Of a DNA stretch of 64,000 nt, positions 41,722 to 52,097 are shown piece by piece. The position numbers were made by a program, and so were the translations under genes. The notes beneath the pieces were generated by a model, which worked only from the letters and a program-made list of their open reading frames with translations, made no database searches and was not told the DNA's origin. This stretch comes from Sycobia sp. Sy_11 (taxonomy: Eukaryota; Arthropoda; Insecta; Hymenoptera; Epichrysomallidae), in NCBI GenBank assembly GCA_018907035.1, contig JACCIC010000281.1, positions 124,001 through 188,000 of the forward strand, written 5' to 3'. The stretch's first letter is position 1. Every line of letters starts with the position of its first letter.

Positions 41722-42319
41722 CATCTTCCATTTCGGGGATACGTTTTACCCAAATAAATTTGCACTATTCAATAGCCCAATCTCAAGTAGACAACATGCC
41801 TACACGACGGGCAAGTTCACTGAGATAGCTCTTCACTCAGTGGTCAAATACATTGAGAAGGCTTGGAGTTCGAAGGAAACTGTAATAGGTGCCTTCGTAG
41901 ATATAGAAGGTGCTTTCAATAGCACTACTAGGATTGCCATTGACAATGCTCTATATGCTAAAGGAATAACACCCTCTATCAGAAGGTGGATAATGAGTTT
42001 CGTAAGTAATAGAGAGGTATATAGTGAATATAAGAGTAAATTCGTAAGAGGTAAAGTCAACGAAGGATGTCAACAAGGAGGGGTACTTTCACCTCTCCTG
42101 TGGAATTTTGTAGCTGATGGTTTACTGCATATGCTTGAAGAGGAAAAAATCTTCACAGTCGCATACACAGATGATTCCGCAATACTTGTAAGGGACAAGT
42201 ATGAGGAGATAACACCTGCAATTCTTCAAGAGGCTTTGGTAAAGGTCAGTGACTGGTGTCAAGAGAGATCCCTGGGGATTAATCCAAGGAAGATCGAGGT
42301 TGCAGCCTTTGCTAGATAA
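41718..42319 (+). pseudogene. Non-LTR reverse transcriptase
   Basis: The open frame starts at about 41718 in RT sequence: S-P-I-S-S-R-Q-H-A-Y-T-T-G-K-F-T-E-I-A-L-H is the conserved finger segment. Motif A is F-V-D-I-E-G-A-F-N-S-T, motif B is C-Q-Q-G-G-V-L-S-P-L-L-W-N, and motif C is V-A-Y-T-D-D-S-A-I (usually Y-A-D-D). The catalytic Asp residues are present; Ala to Thr in the Y-A-D-D box is unusual. The frame ends at 42319 and the thumb resumes at 42397 in another phase. The N-terminal RT motifs and the endonuclease are deleted, so no active product is expected. Confidence 0.9.
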
Positions 42320-42396
42320 AATCGTGGGGACAACACCTGCAAATGCAGAGTAAAAAGATCATTAACATACTGATGTAGTGTAGGTCAGCTATTGAC

Positions 42397-43224
42397 ATGG
42401 GCTGGGGATTTGAACCGCAGGAAGTTTTATGGATCTATAAAACAATACTGATACCGGTGCTGACTTATGTTGACTTGGTGTGGTGGAAAGTGATCGAGAA
42501 TATATCCTCTGAGAGGGTCCTGGATCACATACTGGCAGTCTCGCTAAGGGGAGCATTTGGATTGAAAAGGAGTACCCCTACTTCTGCTGTCAGGATAATG
42601 TTAGGTCTGGACAGCCTGGACTTGGAAATAACGAGATCGGCTGCCAAATTGGCTTATAGAATGATACGTAGCGGTCAGTGGGATAATACTGCAATTGGAC
42701 ACGCTACCATTTGCAGGGAAATACTGGGTGGCCTAATTTTTGGATACCCTTCGGATCGTATAAACAAGACTCTTTGTTTCGGGCGACGAAACAAGATCAA
42801 GATACCGAGCAGAGAGGATAGGAACAATGACCTCAAATTGGGAGGTAATACCTGGTTTACAGAAGGATCCAGAACAGAGGTTGCTACTGGATTCGGTATA
42901 TATCGACCTGAATGCAGATCAAATTCAGCCTTCAGGCTGAATAGATATAACACAGTGTTTCAGGCAGAAGTGACTGCCATTGAAACCTGTGCAAGCGGCT
43001 TGATGCAGAGGACAATTAAGGATAGATGCATAAAAATATGCACAAACAGCATGGCTACGCTGAAGGCCCTTGAACAATCCTGTACTAAGTCACTACTGGT
43101 CAAAGAGACTAAAATTGCTCTAGATAACTTGGCCAACGTAAATAAGGTCTGTGTTACATGGATACCGACACAATCGGCTCGTAAGGGAAATACGAAAGCA
43201 GACATTATGGCAAAACAAGGATGA
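42397..43224 (+). pseudogene. Non-LTR RT thumb and RNase H domain
   Basis: The 275-codon frame begins with the post-RT region (W-I-Y-K-T-I-L-I-P-V-L-T-Y; A-F-G-L-K-R-S-T-P-T-S-A-V). It then enters RNase H at about 42850: W-F-T-E-G-S-R (T-D-G-S expected), V-F-Q-A-E-V-T-A-I (Glu kept), C-T-N-S-M-A-T-L-K-A-L (S-D-S-x-A-A expected) and W-I-P-T-Q-S-A-R-K-G-N-T-K-A-D (final Asp kept). Two of the four catalytic acids are thus changed (Asp to Glu, Asp to Asn). The His of the G-H-S-G motif is replaced by Gln. RNase H in these elements removes template RNA; this one is probably dead. Confidence 0.88.
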
Positions 43225-43441
43225 TTATCGGACTGCCATCGGGGAAGGGATGCCGCTGTATCGTACCAAGAGAGATACACTGCGATAGAGAGAAGGCTTG
43301 AGAAATTAAAATTAACAACGTGGAAAAACTCACGTGGATACAGATGGTCCAAAGACCTTCTTGGCAACAAGATCTGCGGATGGGCACAAAGGATCATCAA
43401 ACTAAATAGACGTGAAGCAAAGCTAATCCTGGAACTTACAA

Positions 43442-43662
43442 CAGGGCACAGCAACTTACAGTGAGGATGAAACTCCGAGACATTTCTTTTGCAGGTGCCC
43501 TAATTTAACGGGATGTCGTTTATTGTGGCTGGGAGAAGAAAACCTCGATTACGAGAGTTTCTCCAAGGTGGATGCACTCAGTCTTTTAGCTTACTGCAGA
43601 GAACTGAATGTGACGGAAACCATGGAAGATTATTTAAGGAAAGCAATACAATGGCGATAGAT
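43442..43662 (+). pseudogene. Non-LTR C-terminal Cys-rich tail
   Basis: After a frame break the sequence reads D-E-T-P-R-H-F-F-C-R-C-P-N-L-T, then L-W-L-G and a tail ending A-I-Q-W-R-stop at about 43660. The E-T-x-x-H-x-x-x-x-C-P pattern closes I/Loa-type ORF2 proteins, usually with one or two earlier Cys residues that lie in the broken part. About 155 bp of 3' untranslated sequence and the A run follow. Confidence 0.75.
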
Positions 43663-43829
43663 AAGTGTTCCGAGCATCTATTTGCACCGTGATATGTTTA
43701 GTGGGTTTTGTAGGTTAGAATACTGCATACCTTGGAGCCGGCTCCAGCGGTAGTCACATTTGGCGAGAGCCACTGGTCGTCGAACAATGGCGGATGAACT
43801 TCCCACTATCCCACGTAAAAAAAAAAAAA

Positions 43830-44109
43830 TATATATATAATCGACGACGAACTCTGGTTATTATCCTAAATCGTTAATTACATATCACTCTAATGTATAC
43901 GCGCATAATTTGATGATAAAGGTAAGATGATTTATAACAATAACCATAACCTATATCCTTCCGAATATACTACTTTTTTTCAAATTTTTTCAGATTTTCA
44001 GAACAATCGGTTCCATACTTTTTTCTTGATTGTGAACAAATAAAAATATGCTTTGTCATTAGAAATTAGTATGATATGATATACTAAAATAATACAGCGA
44101 AATAATATA
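43830..44109. other. AT-rich unassigned sequence
   Basis: Short TA run directly after the poly(A), then AT-rich DNA with no gene seen. Confidence 0.45.
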
Positions 44110-44640
44110 AAGACATGGAATGAAAGCGTCTATTTCAATAAAAGTTACGGCGCATAAGTACAAAGCGAAATTACACGAGCGTAAATCACAGGCCGAGAGC
44201 CGTCGTGGCGACGGATCGCGCGAAGGCAGGGAAGTGAGAAAGAGATAATGGGCTCACATGACGGCTGCTCAGGAAGGCGGTACGGCAAGTACGAGAACGC
44301 GGCTTATAGGCTCTAGGCGCAGAGGCAGTACTGGTAGAAATACGCGTATAAAAGCCAGCCGGGGTCAGTAATCAGGAGCTACACCAATACGAGAAACGTT
44401 GACGCGATAATTGTCTAGACAGGGTATATGTCTTTCTCGATAGCTTCGATTCTCTCGAAAGCAAGCTCTCGCATTTCGTGCACACGGCTTCGGGCCTCCT
44501 TCCCTTCGATCGTTCCCCCTGTTACTTACCTGTTCGCTCGATAGTTATATTTACATATATACAATAATATACAATAATATATACAAATTAGATCACATAC
44601 AAATACAGAGGCTACTACTGGAGCGAGAGTAAAATCTCCC
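44110..44640 (+). repeat. LTR-like region with TATA promoter
   Basis: A GC-rich block (44150-44530) between AT-rich sequence and PLE E. It contains TATAAAA at 44347-44353 and initiator-like TCAGTA/TCAGGA strings at 44365-44377, followed by pyrimidine-rich and TA-rich DNA. This is the arrangement of an LTR U3/R boundary. No partner LTR, primer site or coding region belongs to it here, so it would be a solo LTR or a decayed promoter. Confidence 0.4.
44347..44353 (+). promoter_or_regulatory. TATA box candidate
   Basis: TATAAAA with a GC-rich downstream region and TCAG initiator-like strings 18-25 bp later. No transcript start can be proved from sequence alone. Confidence 0.45.
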
Positions 44641-44845
44641 TCTACACAAATTGTTCAAACCAATCAATGGACTAAGGAATAATAAATTTTATCTAATTTA
44701 GTAGACTCTAACATTAAATTCACATTATTTTGAATCTTGGAAATGTGTATACTTTCAAGACTCTCTTTTGTACTTATTAATAATAATAATATTACATTAT
44801 GTCTATTTTCGGTATTATAAATGTCAAACAATCTCTCTGCAATTA

Positions 44846-46131
44846 TTAGGAGTGTGAATAAGTCTTTCCCGTTTTTTGTAAGAGATGGCGCCACCAATAC
44901 TGTGCGAGTATTCAATAGTTACATATGTCATAATCAAAGCTTATTCATATGTCAACAATTCCATACTAACACATTAGTTAAAATTTTTTCGCATCATAAA
45001 TTTTTGATATCGTGAAAATGTCGAAATTTGAGCCGAGTCGACGTCATTTGCGGGAAGTTTCACTTTATTGGTTCAATTTGAAGAAATCTGCTGCCGAGAT
45101 GCATCGATTGCTTCAGGAGGCTTATGGAGAAGGTTGTGTCGATGATTCAAGTGTTCGCGGATGGTTTCGACGCTTCAAAAGCGGTGATTTCGACGTGGAA
45201 GACAAGGAGCGTTCCGGGCGGCCGCAAATCTTTGAAGATCGAGAATTGGCGACTTTGCTTGATGAAGATTCTTGTCAAACGCAAGAAGAACTTGCTGAAG
45301 CATTGGGAGTTGACCGAACAACCATTTCCAAGCGTTTGAAAGCCATGGGAATGATCCAAAAGCAAGGAAATTGGGTGCCGTACGAACTGAAGCTGAGAGA
45401 CGTCGAACGGCGTTTTTTCACTTGCGAACAGCTGCTTCAGCGACATAAAAGAAAGGGTTTTCTGCATCGTATCGTGACTGGCGATGAAAAGTGGATACGT
45501 GACGATAATCCGAAGCGAAGAAAATCATGGGGACTACCCGGCCATGCATCATCATCGACGGCCAAGCCAAATATTCATGGCGCCAAGCTCATGCTCTGTA
45601 TATGGTGGGACTAGCTAAGTGTGGTTTACTATGAGCTTCTGAAACCGAATGAAAGGATCACAGGCGAGGTCTATCGACGACAATTGATGCGTTTGAGCCG
45701 CGCACTGCGAGAAAAACGGCCACAATACTCCGACAGGCACGACAAAGTTATTTTGCAACATGACAATGCTCGCCCACATGTTGCACCGCCGGTGAAAACA
45801 TACTTAGAAATGCTCAAATGGGAAGTCCTACCCCACCCGCCGTATAGTCCAGACGTTGCTCCGTCTGATTACCATCTCTTCAGATCGATGACGCATGGCC
45901 TGGCTGACCAGCACTTCCATTCCTACGAGGAAGCCAAAAAATGGGTGGATGACTGGATAGAGGCCAAACCGGTCAAATTTTTTCGCAACGGGATTCGTAT
46001 ATTGCCAGAAAGATGGGAAAAAGTTGTAGCTAGCGATGGCCAATACTTTCAATAATTCATTTGTAACCATTTTTTCACAATAAAGGCTCAAAATTTGAAA
46101 AAAAACGGGAAAGACTTATTCACATACCTGA
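44846..46131 (+). mobile_element. Mariner element 2, 1286 bp, inside PLE E
   Basis: Same termini as mariner 1 (TTAGGAGTGTGAATAAGTC at 44846; the right end read inward begins TCAGGTATGTGAATAAGTC), flanked by TA at 44844-44845 and 46132-46133. It is nearly identical to 13038-14324 with about a dozen base differences in the coding part, so both moved recently from close relatives. The PLE sequence is interrupted at a different place from mariner 1, so these are independent insertions. Confidence 0.97.
45018..46055 (+). pseudogene. Mariner transposase with one nonsense mutation
   Basis: This 345-codon frame is colinear with the intact transposase at 13210-14247 and is broken only by a TAG at 45612-45614 (codon 199), where mariner 1 has CAG Gln after W-W-D. 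All three catalytic Asp motifs are encoded: T-G-D-E-K-W before the stop, H-D-N-A-R-P-H and A-P-S-D-Y-H-L-F after it. This copy has the canonical Y-S-P-D, unlike mariner 1. Its ends are intact, so it could still be moved by a transposase supplied in trans. Confidence 0.93.
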
Positions 46132-46365
46132 TAATTTATTAATATAAAAATTATTAATATGGATATCCATTATTAATGAAAGTTTCCATTACTATTTGAA
46201 AATTATTCTGTCTATAATCCTTACCTGACAATTTTATTACTCTGTCAATGATACCTTTCAGTGTTCCAGTTTTGTTTCTGAATTGGTGGTGTGAATTAAG
46301 ATCTAAAAACCTACCTGACCAAGCAGGTTTTCTGTACCCATTAAGCTTCACTTTATTAGTAGCAA

Positions 46366-46985
46366 GCAATTTTTTGTATTTTGATAATTAGAAAGAATAC
46401 TTTCGAGAATGCTCACTTTAGATGAGAACGTTAATCACAACTGACTTAGTTATGTTGATAAAAGTATATAAGGATCAGTAAATAAGAACTAAGGTTTAGT
46501 TAATGTATAACTTTAATAAACTGCACAACAAATATTTACAAGTTTAAGTTAGTAACTATAATGTTTAGCGTACAACTGTTCGACAAAAACAGGTCATAAA
46601 TAAAATTTGAGTTTACAAAATGCCTTCCATATGCATAGGTGTGGGATTTACAATTTCGAGGTTTAGGCGGAGTCAGCTGAGATTGGTCATATTTGATATA
46701 ACCTGTATATAATGAAAATGAATTGAACAAAAGGAAAAGATAGGGCATAGGTAGAGGCGCGGTACTTCTTGAAATAACGGTAGTATTCATTGGTATAAAC
46801 TGACCCTCTTTACCTGTCTGTATTAATATATTGTTAATATAGAAAAATTCAGAATCCCTTTTGGCCCTTATTATTTTCAGATATCAAATTAATGGAAATT
46901 TAATCTTGAGTATAATTAATATATTTCGATGATAATTATATGCATTTGAACACGCAACAGCCATTATCACTGAAAATTACTTTAC
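46366..46985. other. Unassigned sequence between PLE E and BEL copy 2
   Basis: AT-rich. A TATA-like string 'gtatataagg' at about 46465 is followed by AATAAA at about 46513, so this may hold part of an LTR on the plus strand, but nothing else supports it. The 84-codon minus frame at 46536-46790 has no known domain. BEL copy 2 integrase begins to be recognisable only from about 46990. Confidence 0.35.
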
Positions 46986-46989
46986 AGTG

Positions 46990-47531
46990 GTCTCAACGAG
47001 CAGTAAACGTATGAAACGCAACTAAAAATGTTTGTGCGGTAAGATCAGATACTAATTCCAAATGAAGTGCTTTAACGACCAATAATTTAACGGCAAAAAA
47101 AGACTGCGACATACCCTTTAAAGCATTTTTGTCCCCTTCCAGATGACGCTTTAATCCAAAAGGGACCTGCAAAATCGACCCCAATGTGTTGAAAGGGTCG
47201 AGCAGGTCTTGCTCTAATTGCAGGGAGTGAGCCCATAAACTGCTCCTGAGTGCGAGCATTATATCGAACACACGTAATACCTTGACGAACTACTTTTTGA
47301 ATAATACTTCGAGCATGTATTATCCAATCACTGCTCTGTAAATAGCTTTGCATAACTGTAGTTCTTCCATGTAAAGTGCAGAGGTGAGCTTTTCTGATAA
47401 GTAAAGCGGTAATATGATGCGTTTTTGATAGAAACACTGGGTGCTTCTCTGATTCGGATAAGAAAGAGTTGAAGACAAGAATGCGACCTACAACCTACAC
47501 GAAGCAAGTTGTCAGTACCAATAAAGGGCAT
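46990..47531 (-). pseudogene. pol: BEL/Pao copy 2: integrase remnant
   Basis: Three overlapping minus frames hold one broken integrase. 47328-47531 reads P-F-I-G-T-D-N-L-L-R-V-G-C-R-S-H-S, where BEL elements have L-R-V-G-G-R-L. 47087-47437 carries the zinc-binding H-L-C-T-L-H-G and the core I-G-V-D-F-A-G-P-F with the first catalytic Asp, after M-G-S-L-P-A-I-R-A-R-P. 46993-47271 continues with V-K-A-L-H-L-E-L-V-S-D-L-T-A-Q-T-F-L-V-A-F, holding the second conserved Asp region. The sequence stops near T-F-T-A-R at 46990; the rest of the core and the C-terminus are missing. Confidence 0.85.
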
Positions 47532-47599
47532 TAATTTGAGTAGTGGATTTGTTGATGGAAGTTGCTGTCGTGAAGATAAAATTCGAAACTCGTTGGAAA

Positions 47600-48790
47600 A
47601 AACCGACTATTGGACCAATCGAATTAAAGTAGTAGTTGCTATTGAGATATCCTCAGCCGACAAACAATCTTTTCTTTTTAACTCTTTCGACAGTGACAGG
47701 TTTCTACGCCAGCGAAGACAATAAACTATAATAGCATCTAGTTTATCAAAGGAGGAACATCGCACAAACCATTCCTCCCAATCTTGATGATCTTGAATGA
47801 ACCATACTTCAGTTAAATGTCCAATTTCTACGTTTGTTGAAATTTCAGCTGATTCGGTGGGCCTCATGGACTCATCCTTAATCAACCAATTAGGTCCTGA
47901 TCACCACATAGTTGATCCTTGCAAGTACTGTAGCGCAGTACATCCTCTGGTTGCTAAGTCTGCTGTTGGCAATAGAGTTATAATCTCACTAATTGTATTT
48001 GCAACATATGACTTCCAACGAGATGGGTGTAATCTTAACTTGGTCAGAACGACTGTTGAATCGGATCAACAATCGAATTAATAATTTTGCACGAAATATA
48101 ACTGGGGACAAAAAACGGTCGAAGGGTTTAAATACCACCAACAAAAAGAAACGCTTGGTGGTTTCTGAGTGTGCTAAAGACAGTTTAATTCTAAACTGAA
48201 AGGCATCATCAAGGGGATTCCACCATAGATCAAGAGTCGAAACCATCTCCTTCTCATTTGAGTCTTTAAATTCGCCTTGAGTGTTTAATAGATTTGAATT
48301 GCTATGGTTTGCTGCGCACTTGTCGACAGACATTCTCGCAGAACTAAACACATCGGTAAGCTCCTGGTATGCTTGTACGGCTTCATCCAATGTATCTCTG
48401 CCAGCTAAGAAGTCATTCATGTATCTACTTCTGAGAATAATTCTGGATCCAATTTTATGTGAATGTGTGACCAAATTAGCTAATTCTTTTAAGCAAGCAT
48501 TTGCCAAAAATGGAGCTGATACTATTCCATATGTAACAGTAAGCAAGCGCCAAACTTGAAGAGGTGATAGTGGGTCAAAACGCCAGTATATACCTTGCTC
48601 CTTAGTATCCGTAAGATCGACAAGCATTTGACGAAAATTTTTAATTGTATCATATACAAATACATATTTTAAAAAACACCATCTAACAATATTAACAACG
48701 ATGTATTCCTGTAGCTTTGGGCCAGGATATAAAAATTTGTTTAATGAATTTGCTGCTTTATCCTTTTGTGATCCATTAATGGACAACCCT
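47600..48790 (-). pseudogene. pol: BEL/Pao copy 2: reverse transcriptase and RNase H region
   Basis: The main frame, 47989-48786 (265 codons), carries the Pao-type RT. It begins with N-K-F-L-Y-P-G-P-K-L-Q, then D-I-type palm sequence, V-W-R-L-L-T-V-T-Y-G-I-V-S-A-P-F-L-A-N (motif B region) and S-R-Y-M-N-D-F-L-A-G in place of Y-V-D-D. One catalytic Asp is therefore Asn. It continues to L-W-W-N-P-L-D-D-A-F. A further frame at 47607-47885 holds the region before integrase. The plus-strand frames at 47797-48081 and 48281-48559 are complements. Inactive by mutation. Confidence 0.88.
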
Positions 48791-48999
48791 TATTTTTTTG
48801 CTACCATCCTGCTTGTATCCATCGTCAACCTTGCATTCATCTAATGGAAGATGTTCCATATTCCTCAGGTCAACATATTCTTGCATAAAGGCATGATAAG
48901 CAGTGCGACGTTCAGCTTGTTTACGAAAACGATATTCTAGTAGATTCATACAAGTTTTGGCAATTTTGTCTGTACCAATGAACTTTAGAGACTGATTAC

Positions 49000-49560
49000 A
49001 AAAGGGGAGGTTAACTATGAAGCGACCATCAGAATTTCTACAATACGTGGTTTTGAAATGATCTCAAAATTTTTGTTCTGAAGGAGACATATGCTTTTCC
49101 TCAAGACTCTCTTCTGACTCCCAGAAGCAACTGATTGCCTCAGAATGCTGATGATCTACTGCTAAATAATGCACCGTTGATTCCGTGGTATCATCGGTGT
49201 CTCCGTTCCCAATTAAAATACAGCCAAAAACTGACGATAAAGCCACCAGACCAGTATGTGGGGATTGAGCTCGACGTACTTCTGGCAAAAGCACGGGGCC
49301 ATAAACAGACGAGCTTAGAAAGCAATTCACCGTATTTGGTTGTTCAAAATGTGGATCAGCTAAGTGCAGCCCATGGATGTGGTTTCATAGTTTCAAATAT
49401 GAAGGATTTTTCGGTGCACGAATCTATTAAGACTCGAGCCGTCGTACGGGCACTTTCTGAGGATTCACAGACCACTACTGCAGTAGCTAAGAACGGTTTA
49501 GAAATCCTTTTACCTGAAGCCGTAAAGTGAATCGAAGTCGAGGGACCGACTTTCGTTTCA
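49000..49560 (-). pseudogene. pol: BEL/Pao copy 2: aspartic protease (A17-like) region
   Basis: The frame at 49356-49793 ends with the N-terminal half of the protease: T-T-A-R-V-L-I-D-S-C-T-E-K-S-F-I, where the active site should read D-S-G or D-T-G, so Gly to Cys is a loss of function. The C-terminal half is in 49064-49330: V-Y-G-P-V-L-L-P-E-V-R-R-A-Q-S-P ... V-F-G-C-I-L-I-G-N, matching the BEL pattern L-L-P-x-x-R-R then V-F-G-W-I-L-S-G. A frameshift near 49340 separates the halves. Confidence 0.82.
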
Positions 49561-50835
49561 CGCAGACTGACTGTTGTTCTACTGCTGAGTTCCTCAGAAT
49601 GAAGCTTCGTTTGATGTTTATAACCGCAAACGAAATAGCTAGCTTTTGAGGGACAGTCTTCAACTCTATGCTTAGAGCTTAGACAATTGAAACAGAGCTT
49701 ACATTGTGCTGCATGTTCTTTCCTCTTTACTGGTACCAGATCTGAGAACTGCTCGAATAGCTCACAAAATGCGGTCCTTGACAAAGAGAACAAGGCATAG
49801 CATTATTTGTTTTGGAATTTAAGGCAGTAACGTGTGTTAACGTACTTCTCTTAAATGAACTAGATTTTTTATTAGTTCTGGTATTATTTTTAATGTGAAG
49901 TTTCTCACTGTAGCCATGTTCAGTTCTGACAAACTTATCCAAGTCTTCGACCACATCTAGACTTTCAATCCTAGGCCCTTAGATGTTTAAAGTCTACAAA
50001 TGTTGGAAATTTATTACCGTAATCTCGTTTAACTAAGCGTGTCCATTCTAATCGTGTCAACGATGGCAATTTATTTTCAATTAATTATATAAATATCATG
50101 TCCCAATGTTTAACTGGCAGTTTTAGAGAGATGAACATATTTTTACTCTCCAATGCAGTATACAATAGTTTACTTAAATGCTCACCAGTTTCTTTAGAAG
50201 ATGCTGAAAGGCGCATAATAGTATTAAAATGGGCAGAGAATCTTAATAGATGATTATCGTAGCGACTACATAATGCCTCTCAAGCCGAGAGAAAGTTCTT
50301 ATTCACCAAATCAAAACTCTGCAGTTTTGAAGCTGCTTCACCTTCTAATGCATCGAGCAGCTGCTAAAATTGAATAATAGTAGAAATCGCCGTATCGTTT
50401 CACACAAGGGACTGAAATTTGCTTTTAGAACTTTTCCAGTTGCGCTGAGTGCCATTAAACTTGGATAATTTTAGCTTTTCAAGTGAAGCCCATGATGAAT
50501 TAGTGGTTGCTAGCGTAGTTGAGAATACGTTCTGAGTTGGAGGCTGACTATCTCCGAGCTTGTAATGCGATCAATTAGCCATGTCTTGGTTGACAAGTAA
50601 TCTGATAACCCGTTATTATATAAATCTAATTTGAAATAATTACGCTCCTTAAGTAAGTCCGAGATGCAACTGAGTTGATAGTCACGGTCTCGAAAGTCAT
50701 TCCACCGAGCGTCTAACACAATGCTCCGCGACCGATAATCCACTACGGTCATAGCTGCGGCAGCTTTCTGTTTAGACGTATTGGATTTGAAATTCATCAA
50801 TAAATCTAAGCACCGTTTTTGTTTCCTTAACAAAT
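49560..50835 (-). pseudogene. gag: BEL/Pao copy 2: gag
   Basis: Broken gag in several minus frames. The N-terminus at 50510-50833 has a basic start then W-N-D-F-R-D-R-D-Y-Q-L. A capsid-like core at about 50100-50500 aligns by DNA with copy 1 2450-2850, though it has stops. The zinc knuckle at about 49640-49710 reads C-K-L-C-F-N-C-L-S-S-K-H-R-V-E-D-C, of C-x2-C-x4-H-x4-C type when counted from F-N-C. It would package element RNA. Several stops and frameshifts; inactive. Confidence 0.82.
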
Positions 50836-50982
50836 CTTAATCTTTTCAGCCATAATGTTATAAGTATATGCTCCCTTTAAATAATCATTATACTGTGCGT
50901 GTGGAATTCAACACAGCAAAAGACGCGAAGCTTATTCGAACGCATATAGTTACTGTAAACTATAGCTATACCTACTATAGCT
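50836..50982 (-). repeat. BEL/Pao copy 2: LTR/leader, left part (ends in AGCT target site)
   Basis: This is the non-coding sequence upstream of gag on the minus strand, shared with copy 1 at 4200-4330 ('gtatatgctccttaa' and 'ctgtgcgtgt/ctctgcgtgt' strings). It is cut after AGCT (50979-50982) by the 11.88 kb Gypsy element and resumes with AGCT at 62861. Confidence 0.75.
50979..50982. repeat. Target-site duplication AGCT, left of Gypsy 1
   Basis: AGCT, repeated at 62861-62864. Gypsy integrases usually duplicate 4-5 bp. Confidence 0.85.
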
Positions 50983-51894
50983 TATAACCCCAAAATCGGG
51001 TTATTACTTACTATTCGTGTGCATGTGTGTGTGGACTCTTCCACGCTGCTGGTTGTGCACTCCGCTGGAAAGGAGACGGAGAACGAGAAATGAACTACGC
51101 GAGTGGCTTTATCGGATTATGACAATATTAACATTTATTTATACAAACAGACTATTTACAACAATAAAGTAGTACATTCGCTATGTACAGCTTTCGGGTT
51201 CCGCGACGCTACGTTAATTATTTATAAAACTACTTAATCGTACAAACTACTCAGGGACGGTGGAAACGGAACGGGACGCTTTCGATATAACACACGTGGG
51301 AACGACGGTACATTAGAAGATTACACACTATAGTTTACATGCAATTCACACGCGAAATCATTTACTACCGCATAAAATTACAAGATAAAATAACGATAGA
51401 ATTTACGTGGCTACGCGCGATATGCACCTAACAATTGAGATTAAGCGGGCACGGCGGTGGGCCAGGAGCCTAGATATATGCACGTATGAATAATTACAAC
51501 AGAAGTAGAAGGCTACTTGCCGCCGACGACGACGATGCTGTCGCTGGCCGAAAGCTCGCTGATGCTCGCTGGTGCTCGCACGAAGTTTACGCCAAGGCAA
51601 ACTTGTAATTCGTTACCGCAAAGGATGCTACAATAGCGACCTGAACTATATGGTTCGTAACGAACGACAGACGAAACACGAGAACGGTAATTCAAGGCGG
51701 TACGAAGGTGCGTCGAAAAGGTATGAACTCCGGGGACGAAAGAGAAAGTGCAAGTGAAGTTCATTCCGAACTTCATACGTACAGTTGCGCTTCCAGCGCC
51801 CTCGCGGCTCGCGCGTATCGTTTCGCGAACTCACACGAACACTCGCGGTTTCACACGAGCGCTCTAACCTACCACCGCCATTCGGGCGGTTACA
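50983..51894 (-). repeat. Gypsy 1: 3' LTR (912 bp)
   Basis: On the minus strand it starts TGTAACCGCC at 51894 and ends GGGGTTATA at 50983. This gives a short terminal inverted repeat TGTAACC/GGTTATA, with one base off the usual ...ACA end. It matches 61954-62860 across its length, with small indels of 2, about 8 and 5 bp. Open frames on both strands inside it are artefacts of a GC-rich middle section. Confidence 0.93.
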
Positions 51895-51910
51895 AACTCC
51901 CCCTCCCAAA
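51895..51910 (-). other. Gypsy 1: polypurine tract
   Basis: The minus strand reads TTTGGGAGGGGGAGTT, directly abutting the first base of the 3' LTR. A purine run at this place primes plus-strand DNA synthesis in LTR elements, and it fixes the element's orientation. Confidence 0.85.
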
Positions 51911-51996
51911 CCGCAGATGGGCGCGTGGTCGCGAAGGAGTTTGAATGGTGGCGATGCGCGAGACGCGAATGTTGCATGTATACTTCGGGGAACACT

Positions 51997-52097
51997 GTAG
52001 GAAATAATAGATGATTGACTAAATATGGTAAGGGATTGTACATTCTTTGACGAAAATACGGTAGGGGATGATACATCATTTGGGAAAGCACGACGAC
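51997..52097. repeat. Three ~33 bp direct repeats near the Gypsy 1 3' end
   Basis: Three consecutive imperfect units, each starting gtag/gtaag then g(a/g)nat, at about 51997, 52028 and 52061: 'gtaggaaataatagatgatt', 'gtaagggattgtacattctt', 'gtaggggatgatacatcatt'. They lie about 100 bp inside the polypurine tract in untranslated sequence. Confidence 0.75.

Larger units (their letters stand above)
40430..43829 (+). mobile_element. I/Loa-type non-LTR retrotransposon, internally deleted
   Basis: Plus-strand element of about 3.4 kb: ORF1 pieces (40680-41721), RT (41718-42319), thumb plus RNase H (42397-43224), a C-terminal Cys-rich tail (43442-43660), a 3' untranslated region and a poly(A) run at 43817-43829. 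RNase H after RT with a Cys-rich end is the layout of the I superfamily. The apurinic endonuclease domain expected between ORF1 and RT is missing, so the copy has a large internal deletion, and the remaining frames are broken. The 5' end is placed where GC-rich sequence begins (about 40430) and is approximate. Confidence 0.85.
44640..46365 (-). mobile_element. PLE E: decayed Penelope-like element with a mariner inserted
   Basis: Left part 44640-44845 matches the PLE endonuclease C-terminus (region around 4850-5000 of PLE B, then an internal deletion, then the segment 'tattttcggtattataaatgtcaaacaatctct' found at 23570). Right part 46132-46365 continues with 'ggatatccattattaatgaaag' and 'gaattggtggtgtgaatta', matching PLE D 23630-23770. 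A mariner lies between. The ribozyme and terminus are not present on the left; the copy is broken at about 44640. Confidence 0.8.

Noticed and set aside
50983..51894. Two independent solo LTRs at 50983 and 61954
   Set aside because: Each repeat alone lacks matching flanks, but the outer flanks share AGCT and continuous BEL LTR sequence, and a polypurine tract and gag-pol lie between.
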